Part shown: piece after piece, positions 7,875 to 17,221 of the stretch
Numbering within the stretch: the first letter of the stretch is position 1
How the letters are laid out: each line of letters starts with the position of its first letter
From: Planctomyces sp.
Lineage (GTDB): Bacteria > Planctomycetota > Planctomycetia > Planctomycetales > Planctomycetaceae
Assembly: GCA_005778225.1 (NCBI GenBank)
Contig: SXPC01000293.1
Coordinates: 1 to 64,000 of the forward strand
Reading direction: 5' to 3'
DNA: 64,000 nucleotides
Notes under the pieces: model-generated
What the model was told of the DNA's origin: nothing
Seen by the model: only the letters and a program-made list of their open reading frames with translations
Database searches by the model: none
Made by a program: the position numbers and the translations under genes

Positions 7875-8401
7875 GCCTTCATCCTTTCCTTGTAAAACTC
7901 CAATGCTCTGCGGTTTGAGTTGAACGCCATCTTCTTCAGCGTCGCTGGAGTCAGCTTGCGGTACTTGTAGCTTGCGACTTCACCTGCATCCAGCTGCAGG
8001 TCATCCAGCGACTCGATGTGGCAGACGAAGAACGTGTCGCAGACCGGGAGTTCGTTGCCCTTGTAGACATACACGTTGGGGAAAGAGCAGAGATACTCCG
8101 GCTTGACCGCGGTGAGATTGAGTTCCTCCAGCGTCTCTCGAAGAACAGCTTCCTCAAGTTTCTCACCGACGTCGACAAAGCCCCCTGGCAGGCCGTACAG
8201 ACCTTTGCCCGGGTCCTTCGCCCGTTCGAGCAGCAGGACCCGTCCTTCGTCGTCAGCAACGATCGCAGCGACCGCTGTCGTGGGGCCAAAGAAAAACGTG
8301 AAGTCGCAGCGGTGGCATTGAAACGGATTCACGCCCGTTTTCTTTGCTTTGGCTTTGCAGACGGGGCAATAAACAAAGGCTGATGCGATGGGTTGTGACA
8401 T
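7865..8401 (-). CDS. NUDIX hydrolase with N-terminal zinc ribbon
   Basis: 178 aa from ATG 8401; a TTG at 8425 would add eight residues. A zinc ribbon opens the protein (CPVC, then CHRC 15 residues later), as in NudC-type pyrophosphatases. The NUDIX box GGFVDVGEKLEEAVLRE continues TLEELN with all metal-binding glutamates present. Such enzymes hydrolyse nucleoside diphosphates linked to another group (NADH, ADP-ribose and similar); substrate cannot be set from this sequence. The C-terminal residues KERMKAEG are encoded by GGATGAAGG repeat units that run into the inverted repeat of the adjacent four-helix-bundle gene, so the original C-terminus may have been altered by that element. Confidence 0.88.
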   Translation of the reverse strand: MSQPIASAFVYCPVCKAKAKKTGVNPFQCHRCDFTFFFGPTTAVAAIVADDEGRVLLLERAKDPGKGLYGLPGGFVDVGEKLEEAVLRETLEELNLTAVKPEYLCSFPNVYVYKGNELPVCDTFFVCHIESLDDLQLDAGEVASYKYRKLTPATLKKMAFNSNRRALEFYKERMKAEG

Positions 8402-8676
8402 GGCTGGGCCGAAATCTGCTCTCAAGAAAAATTCAAAATGGACGGGGCTCCCTGCGTACTGTCATAACAGCATTGCCTGGCAAGAAAAAATGAGCAGCCT
8501 CCTATTGTATTAAGTTTGTGTGAATTCCCGACGGAGCCTGTAACGAGGAAACGGTCGAACGCGGCATATCCTGCGAATGGCCTCGCTGCGTGCGGGCTGC
8601 CAACAACGTAGAGTTTCCTCGCTGGGTTCATTTTCCCAGCAACATGTTTGCTTAAGGCATTGCGGAGTTCAAATTC

Positions 8677-9762
8677 ATGCTCAAACGCTCAACATCCGGG
8701 TTCACGCTGATCGAATTGCTTGTGGTGATCGCCATCATCGCGGTCCTCGTCGCCATTCTCCTGCCAGCCGTCCAACAGGCACGAGAGGCTGCCCGACGCT
8801 CCTCCTGCAAGAACAACTTCAAGCAGTACGGAATTGCCCTTCACAACTATCATGATGTCTTCAATAAATTTCCCCCGTTCACCGGCGGCGATGTCAACAG
8901 CTCGTTGAACTTTCGCACCTCGGGCATTGTCATGCTCCTCCCTTATATGGAGCAGACAGCAGCCTACGAGGAAATCATGGCCTTGACGGGAAACAACCGT
9001 CGTCCATGGACCAACATCTCGCCCTGGAATCGACGATTCTCCATCTTCGAATGCCCCAGCGACGCAGGTCAAACGGGCGTTCTGCCAGCCGACATGCGGG
9101 GCAAAAGAAACTACGTCTTCTGCGGCGGCGACAGCGAGTCCGGGAATGATTTCGATCGCCAGCGACCCCTGGTCAGCCGGGGTATGTTTGGCTTCGTCGC
9201 AACGAACAGCTTCAGCGACATCACCGACGGCACCAGCAATACGATCGCCATGTCAGAAATCATTGCTCCCACTTCGACCAATGGCCCGGGACTGGTCGCG
9301 ATGACATTCCTTCCTGCGGGAAGTATCAGCCCGGCATCCTGTAATGCTCTTTGGGACTACGGTTCAAAAACGTACCGTATGCCAGGCGGAGCAGATATCG
9401 GCAACGGCGGTCATCGTGCTTACCGCTGGGGTGACGGAGCCGCTCTGTTTTCCACCTTCTCGACTGCGCTGGCTCCCAACACATCGAGCTGCTACACCCG
9501 CAACTCAACCAGCCACACGGGCTTTGGAATATTCAACGCCGGCAGCCTTCACAAGGGCGGAGTACAGGTTCTCATGGGGGACGGAGCCGTCCGCTTTATC
9601 AGCGACAATATCGATACTGGCAACCAGAGCGCCATCCTGCCCGTCGCAGGATTTATCAACGGCAACACACCGCTGACCAGCCCGTCTTCCGAACAAAGCC
9701 CCTACGGCGTCTGGGGTGCTCTCGGTACGCGAGCCAGTGGCGAAGTCCTCGGCGAGTTCTAA
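8677..9762 (+). CDS. DUF1559 pseudopilin-like protein with H-X9-DG C-terminal signal
   Basis: 361 aa. The N-terminus is a type IV prepilin signal ([20 protein letters not shown]) cleaved before Phe with Glu5 present, so it is handled by a PilD-type prepilin peptidase. The rest is the planctomycete DUF1559 (SBP_bac_10) domain: [49 protein letters not shown], and near the end [17 protein letters not shown], the H-X9-DG motif. Planctomycetes carry large families of these and individual roles are unknown; surface fibres or secretion pseudopili are the usual guess. GGAG lies 9 bases before the start. A strong inverted-repeat terminator follows, and the gene is probably monocistronic. Confidence 0.92.
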   Translation: MLKRSTSGFTLIELLVVIAIIAVLVAILLPAVQQAREAARRSSCKNNFKQYGIALHNYHDVFNKFPPFTGGDVNSSLNFRTSGIVMLLPYMEQTAAYEEIMALTGNNRRPWTNISPWNRRFSIFECPSDAGQTGVLPADMRGKRNYVFCGGDSESGNDFDRQRPLVSRGMFGFVATNSFSDITDGTSNTIAMSEIIAPTSTNGPGLVAMTFLPAGSISPASCNALWDYGSKTYRMPGGADIGNGGHRAYRWGDGAALFSTFSTALAPNTSSCYTRNSTSHTGFGIFNAGSLHKGGVQVLMGDGAVRFISDNIDTGNQSAILPVAGFINGNTPLTSPSSEQSPYGVWGALGTRASGEVLGEF

Positions 9763-9798
9763 ATCAAAGTTTGATTTTGAACGACTGAAAAAGAAGAA

Positions 9799-9829
9799 GA
9801 CGGTGGTTGAGCAATGTTCAACCACCGTC
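9799..9829. terminator. Bidirectional terminator between DUF1559 and HD-GYP genes
   Basis: Perfect 12-bp stem GACGGTGGTTGA (9799-9810) / TCAACCACCGTC (9818-9829) with a 7-base loop, between two convergent genes. On the minus strand it is followed by a T-rich run (CTTCTTCTTTTT), so it fits best as the terminator of the HD-GYP gene; on the plus strand the T-run is weak. Confidence 0.85.
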
Positions 9830-9854
9830 CTTTGGCGTTGAAGAGCCTTCGAAT

Positions 9855-11186
9855 TCAGACCACTTCATTACTGCCAGGCGTCGGCAACGCCTGGACCACC
9901 GTCAGTTCAGAGCTGGCCAGATCGATGATGTTATCCAGATTATCTGAAGTCAGTGGATTGCCGTCGACGTCATTGACTCGCAGGACGATGGGCTTCGAGT
10001 AGTCTTCACGACGCCCTCGAATGACCTGGGCGATCGAGCCATCGCTGAGTTGAACGTAACTGCCAATCGGAAACAGCGACAGCACTCGCAACAATGCGCG
10101 CACGACATCCGAATCAACCGAACGTTCGCCAACCATGTGAATCAGCCGAGACATCGCCGAATACTTTGTGTATGGTGCGCGATACGGGCGAGGATTGATC
10201 AGCGCGTTGTAAATATCCGCGACCTGGATCACACGGGCAAACGGGTGAATGTTCACGCCACGACGACCACGGGGATATCCCGTTGCATTGAATCGCTCAT
10301 GCACCTGATAGGCGATCATCGAGATGATGCGAGGCAGGGAGCTGGCGTGCTGAATCATCTCGAGGGAGTAGATGGGATGCCTCATGATTTCCAGACGCTC
10401 GATATCGTTGAGCGCTCGTGGGGCATTGATCAGGTTCTGATCAACCTTCGCCATCCCCCAGTCATGCACCAGACCTGCGATACCGATCAAGCGGACGCTT
10501 TGTTCGTCGTATTCCATTTCGATACCGATCGCCATCGACAACAACGATGTCTCGATCGAACCAGATACGAGATCCGGCGATTCGGAATCATGGGATTTAT
10601 TCGACGATGGTCTTGAACTCAATGTGCAGTCAATATCGTTGTACATCTCGTCGAGATAACCATCCGCCATTCCTTCGACCGAAATGTCCGATTCCTGCCC
10701 ATGCAGCACACTTGTCATCAGGGAGGTCAGCAGTTTGCCATTCTTGCTGTGCTTATCCTGCAGACGTTGACGCTGTTGCTGGTCGTAAGGAGCCTTCCCA
10801 TTATTCTTAACGAATTGACTGACGGCAGGGCCGTTTGAAATGTCCGGAACAAGACCGCTATCGATTAAGGCATCAAGTTTGCGAGTCAGTTCCGTATCGA
10901 AGCTGATTCCGCGGGCCGGGGTTGAGGTGCTGGAGGTGGAACGAATCGTCAGAACAGAGGCATCATCTAAAGCGACCTCAACCGAATCGATCCCCCGCTG
11001 TTTTAGATGACGCTTGATTTCGACGGTGATCGGCGTATTACGAGCCAGGAGAAGCACGCCGTGTTTACTGACGATCGGTGCATTGATCTGACGACCGACA
11101 ATCAAATCGTCAACGCGAATACTGACAGCGCCATCATCGGGAACCTTACTCGACTTCAATGTCGGTGATTTCGTTGCGGCCGTCAT
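9855..11186 (-). CDS. HD-GYP domain protein (probable cyclic-di-GMP phosphodiesterase)
   Basis: 443 aa from ATG 11186 (a TTG two codons earlier is less likely). The first about 100 residues carry a conserved GRQINAPIVSKHGVLLLARN stretch seen upstream of HD-GYP domains. The catalytic domain follows: LVHDWGMAKV (the HD pair), HPIYSLEMI, and VHERFNATGYPRG, the GYP signature, then ARVIQVADIYNALINPRPYR. These metal-binding residues are all present, supporting hydrolysis of cyclic di-GMP, hence control of motility or attachment. No receiver or other sensor domain is evident. Residues about 100-200 look disordered. It is divergent from the GntR gene and ends in a strong terminator. Confidence 0.88.
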   Translation of the reverse strand: MTAATKSPTLKSSKVPDDGAVSIRVDDLIVGRQINAPIVSKHGVLLLARNTPITVEIKRHLKQRGIDSVEVALDDASVLTIRSTSSTSTPARGISFDTELTRKLDALIDSGLVPDISNGPAVSQFVKNNGKAPYDQQQRQRLQDKHSKNGKLLTSLMTSVLHGQESDISVEGMADGYLDEMYNDIDCTLSSRPSSNKSHDSESPDLVSGSIETSLLSMAIGIEMEYDEQSVRLIGIAGLVHDWGMAKVDQNLINAPRALNDIERLEIMRHPIYSLEMIQHASSLPRIISMIAYQVHERFNATGYPRGRRGVNIHPFARVIQVADIYNALINPRPYRAPYTKYSAMSRLIHMVGERSVDSDVVRALLRVLSLFPIGSYVQLSDGSIAQVIRGRREDYSKPIVLRVNDVDGNPLTSDNLDNIIDLASSELTVVQALPTPGSNEVV

Positions 11187-11495
11187 GACCAAATCATTCT
11201 ATCGAAGAGGACAAGACAGGTGTCTTTATAGTTATGTCTATCAAGGAACTGTCGGCTGTTAACTCCCGCAATCATTATGAGCACGAATCATTTTCTTATG
11301 ACTTTTTCAGATCGGTTGTCGGGTATTCGTCTGACACTTATTGCAGGTCATGATCCGAAAGTGAGGATTTTTCCGCTCTGGAGTCGGATAAGTCCCTGCA
11401 GGCTGCATAAAACTTTGCCCGGTAACTTGATTGACAAAAACTGCCAAACAGTGGTAACGTGGCTTAGCCACTTCGTGAAACGGAAATGATAGAGA
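11187..11495. other. Intergenic region between divergent HD-GYP and GntR genes
   Basis: About 310 bases without a convincing gene. Short frames on both strands show no protein-like composition. It must contain both divergent promoters; only the plus-strand candidate near 11431 is clear to me. Confidence 0.6.
11431..11460 (+). promoter_or_regulatory. Candidate sigma-70 promoter for the GntR gene
   Basis: A perfect -35 box TTGACA at 11431-11436 is followed 18 bases later by TAACGT (11455-11460), a fair -10 box, 35 bases before the GntR start. Planctomycete promoters are poorly defined, so this rests on the general bacterial consensus. Confidence 0.45.
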
Positions 11496-12278
11496 ATGAC
11501 TCCCCTTGTCCGGACGCCGCTGTATCAACAACTCTACGAAGAGTTACGTGCGCTCGCCGACGAGTCCGAGTACGCAACCGGCTCGAAGTTCCTGACGGAA
11601 CGCGAAATTGGCATACGCTATGGGGTCAGCCGGGCGACGTCGAACAAAGCCCTTGCCTCACTCGTCTCGGAGGGGGTGCTTGAATTTCGCAAAGGCATCG
11701 GCACTTTTGTCAAACCGAAGCGTCTGGCGTATCAGCTTGATCGCCTGATCAGTTTCACAGAAAAAGCAACAAGCGCCGGGCAGCGACCTTCGACGCAGGT
11801 ACTCACGCTGAAGTCCGTTCGTGCGACTCTCCTCGACCAGGAGACTCTCCATCGACTCAGGCTGGGAGTAAACGAGGAGGCCTGGTATCTCGAACGACTT
11901 CGACTCGCGGACGAACGTCCCGTGATTCTCGAACGGCGTTACATCGTCAAATCCTTGTGTCCAAAATTGACCCGGTCCAAGGTACAGGGGTCTCTCTATC
12001 GCCTTTGGACCGACGAATACCAGCTGACCATTACTGGTGCTGATGAATCGATTCGAGCCGTTAATCTGACACAGGAAGCAGCATCCCTCTTGAAAGTCGA
12101 TTCAGGGCAGGCTGGTTTGCTGGTCCGGGCGACTGGCTACTTAAAAAATGATGTCCCTCTCTGGAGCGAAGAGACTCTCTATCGCGGCGATTCTTATGAG
12201 TTCCAGAACCGGCTGGGAGGACTGGATCATCCCGGCCCAGCGATTGGCCACCTCGTCAAAAATCACCATTCAGAATAA
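11496..12278 (+). CDS. GntR/HutC-family transcriptional regulator with UTRA domain
   Basis: 260 aa. Residues 10-75 form a GntR winged helix-turn-helix (YEELRALADE, FLTEREIGIRYGVSRATSNKAL, EGVLEFRKGIGTFV), with an unusually plain 'FLTEREIG' start to the recognition region. Residues 95-245 form a UTRA ligand-binding domain (WYLERLRLADERPVILERRYI, SLYRLWTDEYQLTI, ETLYRGDSYEF). Members of this class bind a sugar or sugar phosphate and release DNA. It is followed after 21 bases by the Gfo/Idh/MocA gene, then an isomerase and DeoC, so it most likely controls that sugar-catabolic run. The ligand is unknown. Confidence 0.9.
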   Translation: MTPLVRTPLYQQLYEELRALADESEYATGSKFLTEREIGIRYGVSRATSNKALASLVSEGVLEFRKGIGTFVKPKRLAYQLDRLISFTEKATSAGQRPSTQVLTLKSVRATLLDQETLHRLRLGVNEEAWYLERLRLADERPVILERRYIVKSLCPKLTRSKVQGSLYRLWTDEYQLTITGADESIRAVNLTQEAASLLKVDSGQAGLLVRATGYLKNDVPLWSEETLYRGDSYEFQNRLGGLDHPGPAIGHLVKNHHSE

Positions 12279-12299
12279 GAAATCATCAGGATCTAAGAC

Positions 12300-13457
12300 A
12301 TGAAGACGATTGGCGTGGCATTTATCGGAACAGGTTTCATGTGTACCACCCATGTGGAGGCATTGCGTCGAACGGGGATGACACACGTTGTCGGGGTGCT
12401 GGGGTCGTCGCTGGAAAAGTCGAAGTCGACCGCGGAGAAACTGGGGATTCCCAAAGCGTATGGGTCCTACGAGGAAGTTCTCGCAGATCCGGACGTTCAA
12501 TCGGTTCATATCGGGACGCCCAATCGCTGGCACTTCGAGATGGCAAAACGTGCACTCGTCGCGGGTAAGCATGTGATATGCGAAAAACCCTTGGCGATGA
12601 CCTCGGAAGAGTCGCGCGAACTCGTCGCCCTCGCGAAGAAGTATTCCAAACAGGCCACCGGCGTCAACTACAACATCCGCTTCTATCCACTCTGTCAGGA
12701 AGCCAAAGAGCGAGTCCATCGCGGCGACTTCGGGAACGTCTTTCACATCACCGGCAGCTATGTTCAAGACTGGCTGCTCAAAGAGACCGACTACAACTGG
12801 CGAGTCAAATCGAGCGAAGGCGGCGATCTGCGTGCCATTTCCGATATCGGGACACACTGGCTGGATTTGATCTCGTTCATTTCAGGTATGGAAGTCGAAG
12901 CAGTTTGTGCGGATCTGAAGATTGTGCATCCGACCAGACAGAAACCGGTCGGTGAAGTCGAGACATTTCAAAGCAAATCGCAGCAGGCAATAAAGACCGA
13001 GTCAGTCGAAGTCACGACGGAAGATTTTGGAAGTGTGATGTTGAGATTCAAGGGGGGAGCGCGCGGAGTCATGCACGTCTCCCAAGTGACTGCGGGTCGC
13101 AAGAACTGTCTGAGTTTCGAACTGGCGGGTGCGAAGCAATCGATGTCCTGGAACAGCGAACGGCCGAACGAGTTATGGATTGGTCACCGTGAGACGGCCA
13201 ATGAAATGCTGCTGAAAGACCCGTCGCTCCTGTCAGACTTTGCGCGTCGTTCAGCGGATTACCCCGGCGGCCATAATGAAGGGTATGGGGACACTTTCAA
13301 GCAGTGTTTCCGTGCGTTTTATCGAAGTATCCAGCAGGGCACGTTCGGTCCAGACAATGGTTATGCGACCTTTGAAGATGGTCATCGCGAGATCGTGTTA
13401 TGTGAAGCGATCTTGAAGAGCAGCCAAGAGGATCGTTGGGTGGCTGTTGAAAGCTAA
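12300..13457 (+). CDS. Gfo/Idh/MocA family oxidoreductase
   Basis: 385 aa NAD(P)-dependent dehydrogenase. The Rossmann motif [17 protein letters not shown] opens the protein, CEKPLAMT (Lys of the EKP motif) lies near residue 98, [16 protein letters not shown] near 120, and a dinuclear-fold C-terminal domain has [13 protein letters not shown]. Family members oxidise or epimerise sugars and cyclitols such as glucose-fructose, inositol or 1,5-anhydrofructose. AGGA lies about 9 bases before the ATG. Position directly behind a UTRA regulator and in front of a sugar isomerase suggests a shared catabolic pathway; the substrate cannot be assigned. No twin-arginine signal, so it is cytoplasmic, unlike many planctomycete paralogues. 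Confidence 0.92.
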   Translation: MKTIGVAFIGTGFMCTTHVEALRRTGMTHVVGVLGSSLEKSKSTAEKLGIPKAYGSYEEVLADPDVQSVHIGTPNRWHFEMAKRALVAGKHVICEKPLAMTSEESRELVALAKKYSKQATGVNYNIRFYPLCQEAKERVHRGDFGNVFHITGSYVQDWLLKETDYNWRVKSSEGGDLRAISDIGTHWLDLISFISGMEVEAVCADLKIVHPTRQKPVGEVETFQSKSQQAIKTESVEVTTEDFGSVMLRFKGGARGVMHVSQVTAGRKNCLSFELAGAKQSMSWNSERPNELWIGHRETANEMLLKDPSLLSDFARRSADYPGGHNEGYGDTFKQCFRAFYRSIQQGTFGPDNGYATFEDGHREIVLCEAILKSSQEDRWVAVES

Positions 13458-13511
13458 TGTTGTTTTTGAGTCCAACCTGAGCATATTCCCTTTTGACCCT
13501 GGAGCATCCCC

Positions 13512-14423
13512 ATGAAGCTCGGATTCGTCACTGCCATTCTCCCCGAACAAACTCTTGAGAGCGTCGTCAAGACAGCCTCAACCCTCGGCTATGACTGCAT
13601 CGAAGTCATGTGCTGGCCCCCCGGAAAAGCAGAGCGACGCTACGCCGGTGTGACCCACATCGACGTCACCTCCTTCGACGCCGCCCTGATTCAAGACCTG
13701 CTCGATCAGCATCACGTTTCCATCAGCGGCCTCGGCTACTACCCCAACCTCCTCTCCGCAGACGAAGCCGAAGGAAAAGCCGCCTTTGAACATCTGAAGA
13801 AGATCATCCACGCAGCCGCGAAGCTGAAAGTCGGAGTCGTCAACACCTTCGCCGGGCGAAACCCCAAACTCTCGGTCGATGAAAACTGGCCGAAGTTTTT
13901 GAAGGTCTTCAAGCCGCTCATCAAGCTTGCAGAAGATAAGGGAATCAAGATCGGCATCGAGAACTGCCCGATGCTCTTTACCAAAGACGAATGGCCGGGC
14001 GGAAAAAACCTCGCGATCAGTCCAGCTATCTGGCGTCGCATGTTTGATGCGATTCCCAGTGAGAATTTCGGCCTCAACTACGACCCCTCCCACCTTGCCT
14101 GGATGCAGATGGACCCGATTCATCCCATCTTCGAATTCGCGTCACGTTTCGTTCACGTTCACGCGAAAGACATCCGCCTCGACCGCTTCAAATTCAACGA
14201 ACTCGGCCCCCTGGCCCATCCCAACGAATACCACCACCCGAAGCTCCCCGGCATGGGCGAGATCGAATGGGGCAAGTTCTTTTCCGTCCTGGGAGATGCC
14301 GGTTATCGAGGTCCCGTCTGCGTAGAAGTAGAAGACCGCGTCTACGAAGGCTCGCTGGAACGCCGCAAACTGGCACTCACACAATGTCACACCTATCTGC
14401 GCAACTTCATGCCAAAGATGTGA
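13512..14423 (+). CDS. Sugar phosphate isomerase/epimerase (xylose-isomerase-like TIM barrel)
   Basis: 303 aa TIM barrel of the AP-endonuclease-2/IolE-like family. Characteristic stretches are [35 protein letters not shown] (metal-site Glu), [17 protein letters not shown] (Asp, His), [11 protein letters not shown] (His) and [12 protein letters not shown] (Glu), so the divalent-metal site is complete. Enzymes of this group isomerise or epimerise sugars and keto-inositols. GGAG lies 8 bases before the ATG. The gene follows the oxidoreductase by 54 bases and probably shares its transcript and pathway. Codon use is notably rich in C-ending codons, as in several genes here. Confidence 0.9.
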   Translation: MKLGFVTAILPEQTLESVVKTASTLGYDCIEVMCWPPGKAERRYAGVTHIDVTSFDAALIQDLLDQHHVSISGLGYYPNLLSADEAEGKAAFEHLKKIIHAAAKLKVGVVNTFAGRNPKLSVDENWPKFLKVFKPLIKLAEDKGIKIGIENCPMLFTKDEWPGGKNLAISPAIWRRMFDAIPSENFGLNYDPSHLAWMQMDPIHPIFEFASRFVHVHAKDIRLDRFKFNELGPLAHPNEYHHPKLPGMGEIEWGKFFSVLGDAGYRGPVCVEVEDRVYEGSLERRKLALTQCHTYLRNFMPKM

Positions 14424-14440
14424 TGCAGCAGCCTTCCATC

Positions 14441-14511
14441 ATGAGTCGTGAGTCATGAGGAAAGGCCTTGGAAATTCTCTTCGTTTTACCTCATGACTAA
14501 AAACTCATGAC
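14441..14511. repeat. ATGACTCATGAC-type inverted repeat before deoC
   Basis: AGTCATGAGG (14451-14460) is inverted exactly at 14489-14498 (CCTCATGACT). Extra half-units flank each arm (ATGAGTCGTGAGTC; AACTCATGACT). The same word family reappears at 15779-15805, where it supplies the BioA start. It fills most of the gap between the isomerase and deoC, and so may separate two transcripts. Confidence 0.65.
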
Positions 14512-14530
14512 TTTTTGAAAGCTCTCACCC

Positions 14531-15262
14531 ATGACCAGCGCTCCCTATACCTATCTCGATATTGCCAAGATGATCGATCATTCGCTGCTCAATCCTACGC
14601 TGACTGTCAGTGACCTCGAAGCCGGAATTGATCTGTCGCTTGCTTACGATGTCGCGAGTGTCTGTATTCTGCCGTATTACCTCAAGCGATGTGCGGAGCG
14701 ACTGAAAGGAAGCAACGTCAAAGCGTCCACGACGATTGGCTTTCCGCATGGTGGCCACACCACAGCGATCAAGAAGCTTGAAGCTCAGCGTGCCGTCGAC
14801 GATGGCTGCGAAGAACTGGATATGGTCGTCAACATCTCCAAAGTCCTCAGTGGCGATTGGCAGTACGTTAAAGACGATATTGCCGTCGTCATCGATGTCG
14901 CCCATGCAGCCGGACAGAAAGTCAAAGTGATCTTCGAAAACGCCTACCTCAACGAAGCCCAGAAGATCAAGCTCTGCGAAATCTGCAGCCAGCTGAACGC
15001 CGACTGGGTGAAAACTTCCACCGGTTACGCCCCCACCGGAGCAACCAACGACGACCTGATCCTCATGCGAAAATACTCCGCTCCCGGCGTCCAGGTCAAA
15101 GCCGCCGGTGGAGTCCGCGACCTCGACAAACTCCTCGAAGTCCGCGCCCTCGGCGTCACCCGCTGCGGAGCCAGCCGAACCAAGGACATGCTGGATGAAG
15201 GCCGCAAACGCCTCGGCCTCCCAGCAATCAACGTCAAGGATGTCAGTAAGGGTGGATATTAA
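14531..15262 (+). CDS. deoC: Deoxyribose-phosphate aldolase
   Basis: 243 aa class I aldolase splitting 2-deoxy-D-ribose 5-phosphate into glyceraldehyde 3-phosphate and acetaldehyde. The active-site pieces are all visible: GCEELDMVVNISK (proton-relay Asp), DWVKTSTGYAPTGAT (Schiff-base Lys about residue 163) and VQVKAAGGVRDLD (second Lys about 192). TTIGFPHGGHTT is the phosphate-side loop. Length is normal for the family. It lies about 105 bases behind the isomerase, separated by a repeat, and ends in a textbook terminator, so it is the last gene of the GntR-led run. Whether it serves nucleoside salvage or the same sugar pathway is not shown. Confidence 0.95.
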   Translation: MTSAPYTYLDIAKMIDHSLLNPTLTVSDLEAGIDLSLAYDVASVCILPYYLKRCAERLKGSNVKASTTIGFPHGGHTTAIKKLEAQRAVDDGCEELDMVVNISKVLSGDWQYVKDDIAVVIDVAHAAGQKVKVIFENAYLNEAQKIKLCEICSQLNADWVKTSTGYAPTGATNDDLILMRKYSAPGVQVKAAGGVRDLDKLLEVRALGVTRCGASRTKDMLDEGRKRLGLPAINVKDVSKGGY

Positions 15263-15343
15263 GCAGCATGTGACCACGCTGGTGGTCTGGACAGAGGCCC
15301 CCGCCGCGTTGCCGCATCGTTCCTCGCAAACTATGATCAGTCC

Positions 15344-15375
15344 GGCGTTGAAGAATGGTTCTTCAACGCCCTTTT
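15344..15375 (+). terminator. Rho-independent terminator after deoC
   Basis: Perfect 12-bp stem GGCGTTGAAGAA (15344-15355) / TTCTTCAACGCC (15359-15370) with a TGG loop, followed by CTTTTT. It ends 20 bases before the DUF486 start codon. Confidence 0.92.
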
Positions 15376-15396
15376 TCATAGCCGGAAGGAATCGGT

Positions 15397-15738
15397 ATGT
15401 CGCCTTGGTTGCTGTGTATTATCGGACTGTTGTTGAGCAACATTTTCATGACGTTCGCCTGGTACGGGCACCTCAAAAGTCTGGCGGAGAAACCCTGGTA
15501 CATCGCGGCGCTCGTCAGTTGGGGGATCGCCCTGTTTGAATACCTCCTTCAAGTCCCCGCCAACCGGGCCGGGCATCAGGTCTTCAGCGTCGCCCAGCTG
15601 AAAATCATGCAGGAAGTGATCACGCTGATGGTCTTCGTTCCCTTCGCGATGTTCTACCTACAGGAGAAGCCAACGTGGAATTATCTGTATGCTGGCATCT
15701 GTATGATTGGTGCCGTTTATTTTATGTTTCGGAAGTAG
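15397..15738 (+). CDS. DMT-superfamily protein of the DUF486 family
   Basis: 113 aa with four predicted membrane helices: MSPWLLCIIGLLLSNIFMTFA, WYIAALVSWGIALFEYLLQV, LKIMQEVITLMVFVPFAMF and NYLYAGICMIGAVYFMF. The motifs YGHLK near 25 and VPANRAGH near 54 are those of DUF486 (PF04342), small proteins resembling half of a drug/metabolite transporter and likely to work as dimers. The substrate is unknown. GGAAGGA lies about 8 bases before the ATG. It follows the deoC terminator and precedes bioA by 41 bases without an obvious terminator, so the two may be co-transcribed. Confidence 0.92.
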   Translation: MSPWLLCIIGLLLSNIFMTFAWYGHLKSLAEKPWYIAALVSWGIALFEYLLQVPANRAGHQVFSVAQLKIMQEVITLMVFVPFAMFYLQEKPTWNYLYAGICMIGAVYFMFRK

Positions 15739-15778
15739 ATTTTTTTTCGAATTCACTGACTGGCTAGATCCTCCTCCT

Positions 15779-15805
15779 CATGACTCATGACTCACGTCTC
15801 ACGAC
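15779..15805 (+). repeat. ATGACTCATGAC-type repeat forming the start of bioA
   Basis: CATGACTCATGACTCACG followed by TCTCACGAC matches the unit seen at 14441-14511. It covers the BioA start codon and encodes [10 protein letters not shown], residues outside the conserved enzyme, which begins at about FPVWHPF. The bases before it are pyrimidine-rich with no ribosome binding site. Confidence 0.6.
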
Positions 15806-17135
15806 CACCCGCTTCCCCGTCTGGCATCCCTTCACGCAGATGCAGGTTTTCGTCGAAGAAAATCCCCCAGTGATTGTGGCCGGGGAGGAATTCGATCTCA
15901 TCGACGATCATGCCAACCGCTATCTCGACGGCGTCTCGTCCCTGTGGTGCAACGTGTTCGGACATCGCGTCCCCGAAATCGATTCCGCCATCAAACGACA
16001 AGTCGACCGCATCTCTCACACAACCCTGCTCGGGCTGCAAAGTGATGTCAGTATCGAACTGGCTCAAAAGCTGGTGTCGGTCACCCCGGAAGGGCTCAAC
16101 CACGTCTTCTACTCCGATGCCGGAGCAACCTCTGTTGAAGCGGCCCTCAAGATCGCCATTCAGTATCACGCACAAAAAGAACGCCCTCAAAAGCGCCACA
16201 TGTTCGTCCGACTGTCCGATGCCTATCACGGCGATACCATCGGCTCCGTTAGCGTCGGCCGCATGGAAACCTTTCACCATTTCTACGCACCCCTGTTGTT
16301 CGAAACCATCAACGTCCCCAGCCCTGGCCTCTCCCCATTACCTCAAGGCCAGACCCGCCAGACATTCTACGAAGACTGCCTCCAGCAACTCGAACAGGCC
16401 ATCAACCGTCACCGGGAGGAAATCGCCGCTGTCATCATCGAACCGATTGTCCAGGGAGCAGCCGGAGTCTTCGTCCATCCGCCAGGCTATCTGACCAGAC
16501 TGCGCGAACTGACCACGCAGCACGGCATCCTCCTCATCGCCGATGAAGTCGCCGTCGGCTTCGGAAAGACCGGAACCCTCTTCGCCTGCCAGCAGGAAAA
16601 TGTCACCCCCGATATTCTCTGCCTCGCCAAAGGACTCACCGGCGGTTATCTCCCCCTCGCCGCGACATTGACCACCAGCGAAATCTACGACGCCTTCCTC
16701 GGCCCACCTTCAGCCCGTCGCACCTTCTTCCACGGCCACACCTTCACCGGCAACCCCCTAGGCTGTGCCGCCGCCATCGCGACCCTCGACCTGTTCGCCA
16801 CGCGCCCTGTCCTCGAACAAGTCGCCACCAGCGAACAAATCCTCCAAGACAAACTCAGCCCTCTCATCGGCCACCCCCACGTCCGGGAGATCCGCCAAAA
16901 GGGGATCATGGTCGGGATCGATATCGTCAAAAACAAAGCCACCGGCGAACTCTTCGATCCCTCCCTGCGACAGGAGCATGCCATCGTCCGCGAGGCAAGA
17001 AAACGTGGCGTAATCATTCGCGCCCTCGGCAATGTCCTCTTTCTCATGCCCGCAGTCGCCATGCCCTCCGAGCTGGTCAGACAACTGGCCGAAGTGACGG
17101 TTGAGAGCTTTACGCATGTCATGCGGGACGATTAA
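15780..17135 (+). CDS. bioA: Adenosylmethionine-8-amino-7-oxononanoate aminotransferase
   Basis: 451 aa PLP-dependent class III aminotransferase of biotin synthesis; it makes 7,8-diaminopelargonate from KAPA using S-adenosylmethionine. BioA-specific marks are HPFTQMQ near the start, [75 protein letters not shown] (PLP lysine in AKG) and [23 protein letters not shown] replaces the common DEVATGFG. The first 10-11 residues come from an interspersed repeat, with no ribosome binding site visible. No other bio genes are adjacent; BirA lies 30 kb away. The C-terminus is ordinary. Confidence 0.95.
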   Translation: MTHDSRLTTTRFPVWHPFTQMQVFVEENPPVIVAGEEFDLIDDHANRYLDGVSSLWCNVFGHRVPEIDSAIKRQVDRISHTTLLGLQSDVSIELAQKLVSVTPEGLNHVFYSDAGATSVEAALKIAIQYHAQKERPQKRHMFVRLSDAYHGDTIGSVSVGRMETFHHFYAPLLFETINVPSPGLSPLPQGQTRQTFYEDCLQQLEQAINRHREEIAAVIIEPIVQGAAGVFVHPPGYLTRLRELTTQHGILLIADEVAVGFGKTGTLFACQQENVTPDILCLAKGLTGGYLPLAATLTTSEIYDAFLGPPSARRTFFHGHTFTGNPLGCAAAIATLDLFATRPVLEQVATSEQILQDKLSPLIGHPHVREIRQKGIMVGIDIVKNKATGELFDPSLRQEHAIVREARKRGVIIRALGNVLFLMPAVAMPSELVRQLAEVTVESFTHVMRDD

Positions 17136-17221
17136 CAGAGCGGATACAACGTCTGCAACGCTCTTACCAGTTGGAGAAGAATCTTGTTGCCGTGGTGCCT
17201 GTTGCCGTCGATAATTCCGGT

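Noticed and set aside
11277-11489. 70-codon plus-strand frame before the GntR gene
   Set aside because: It covers the probable promoter and has no protein-like pattern.
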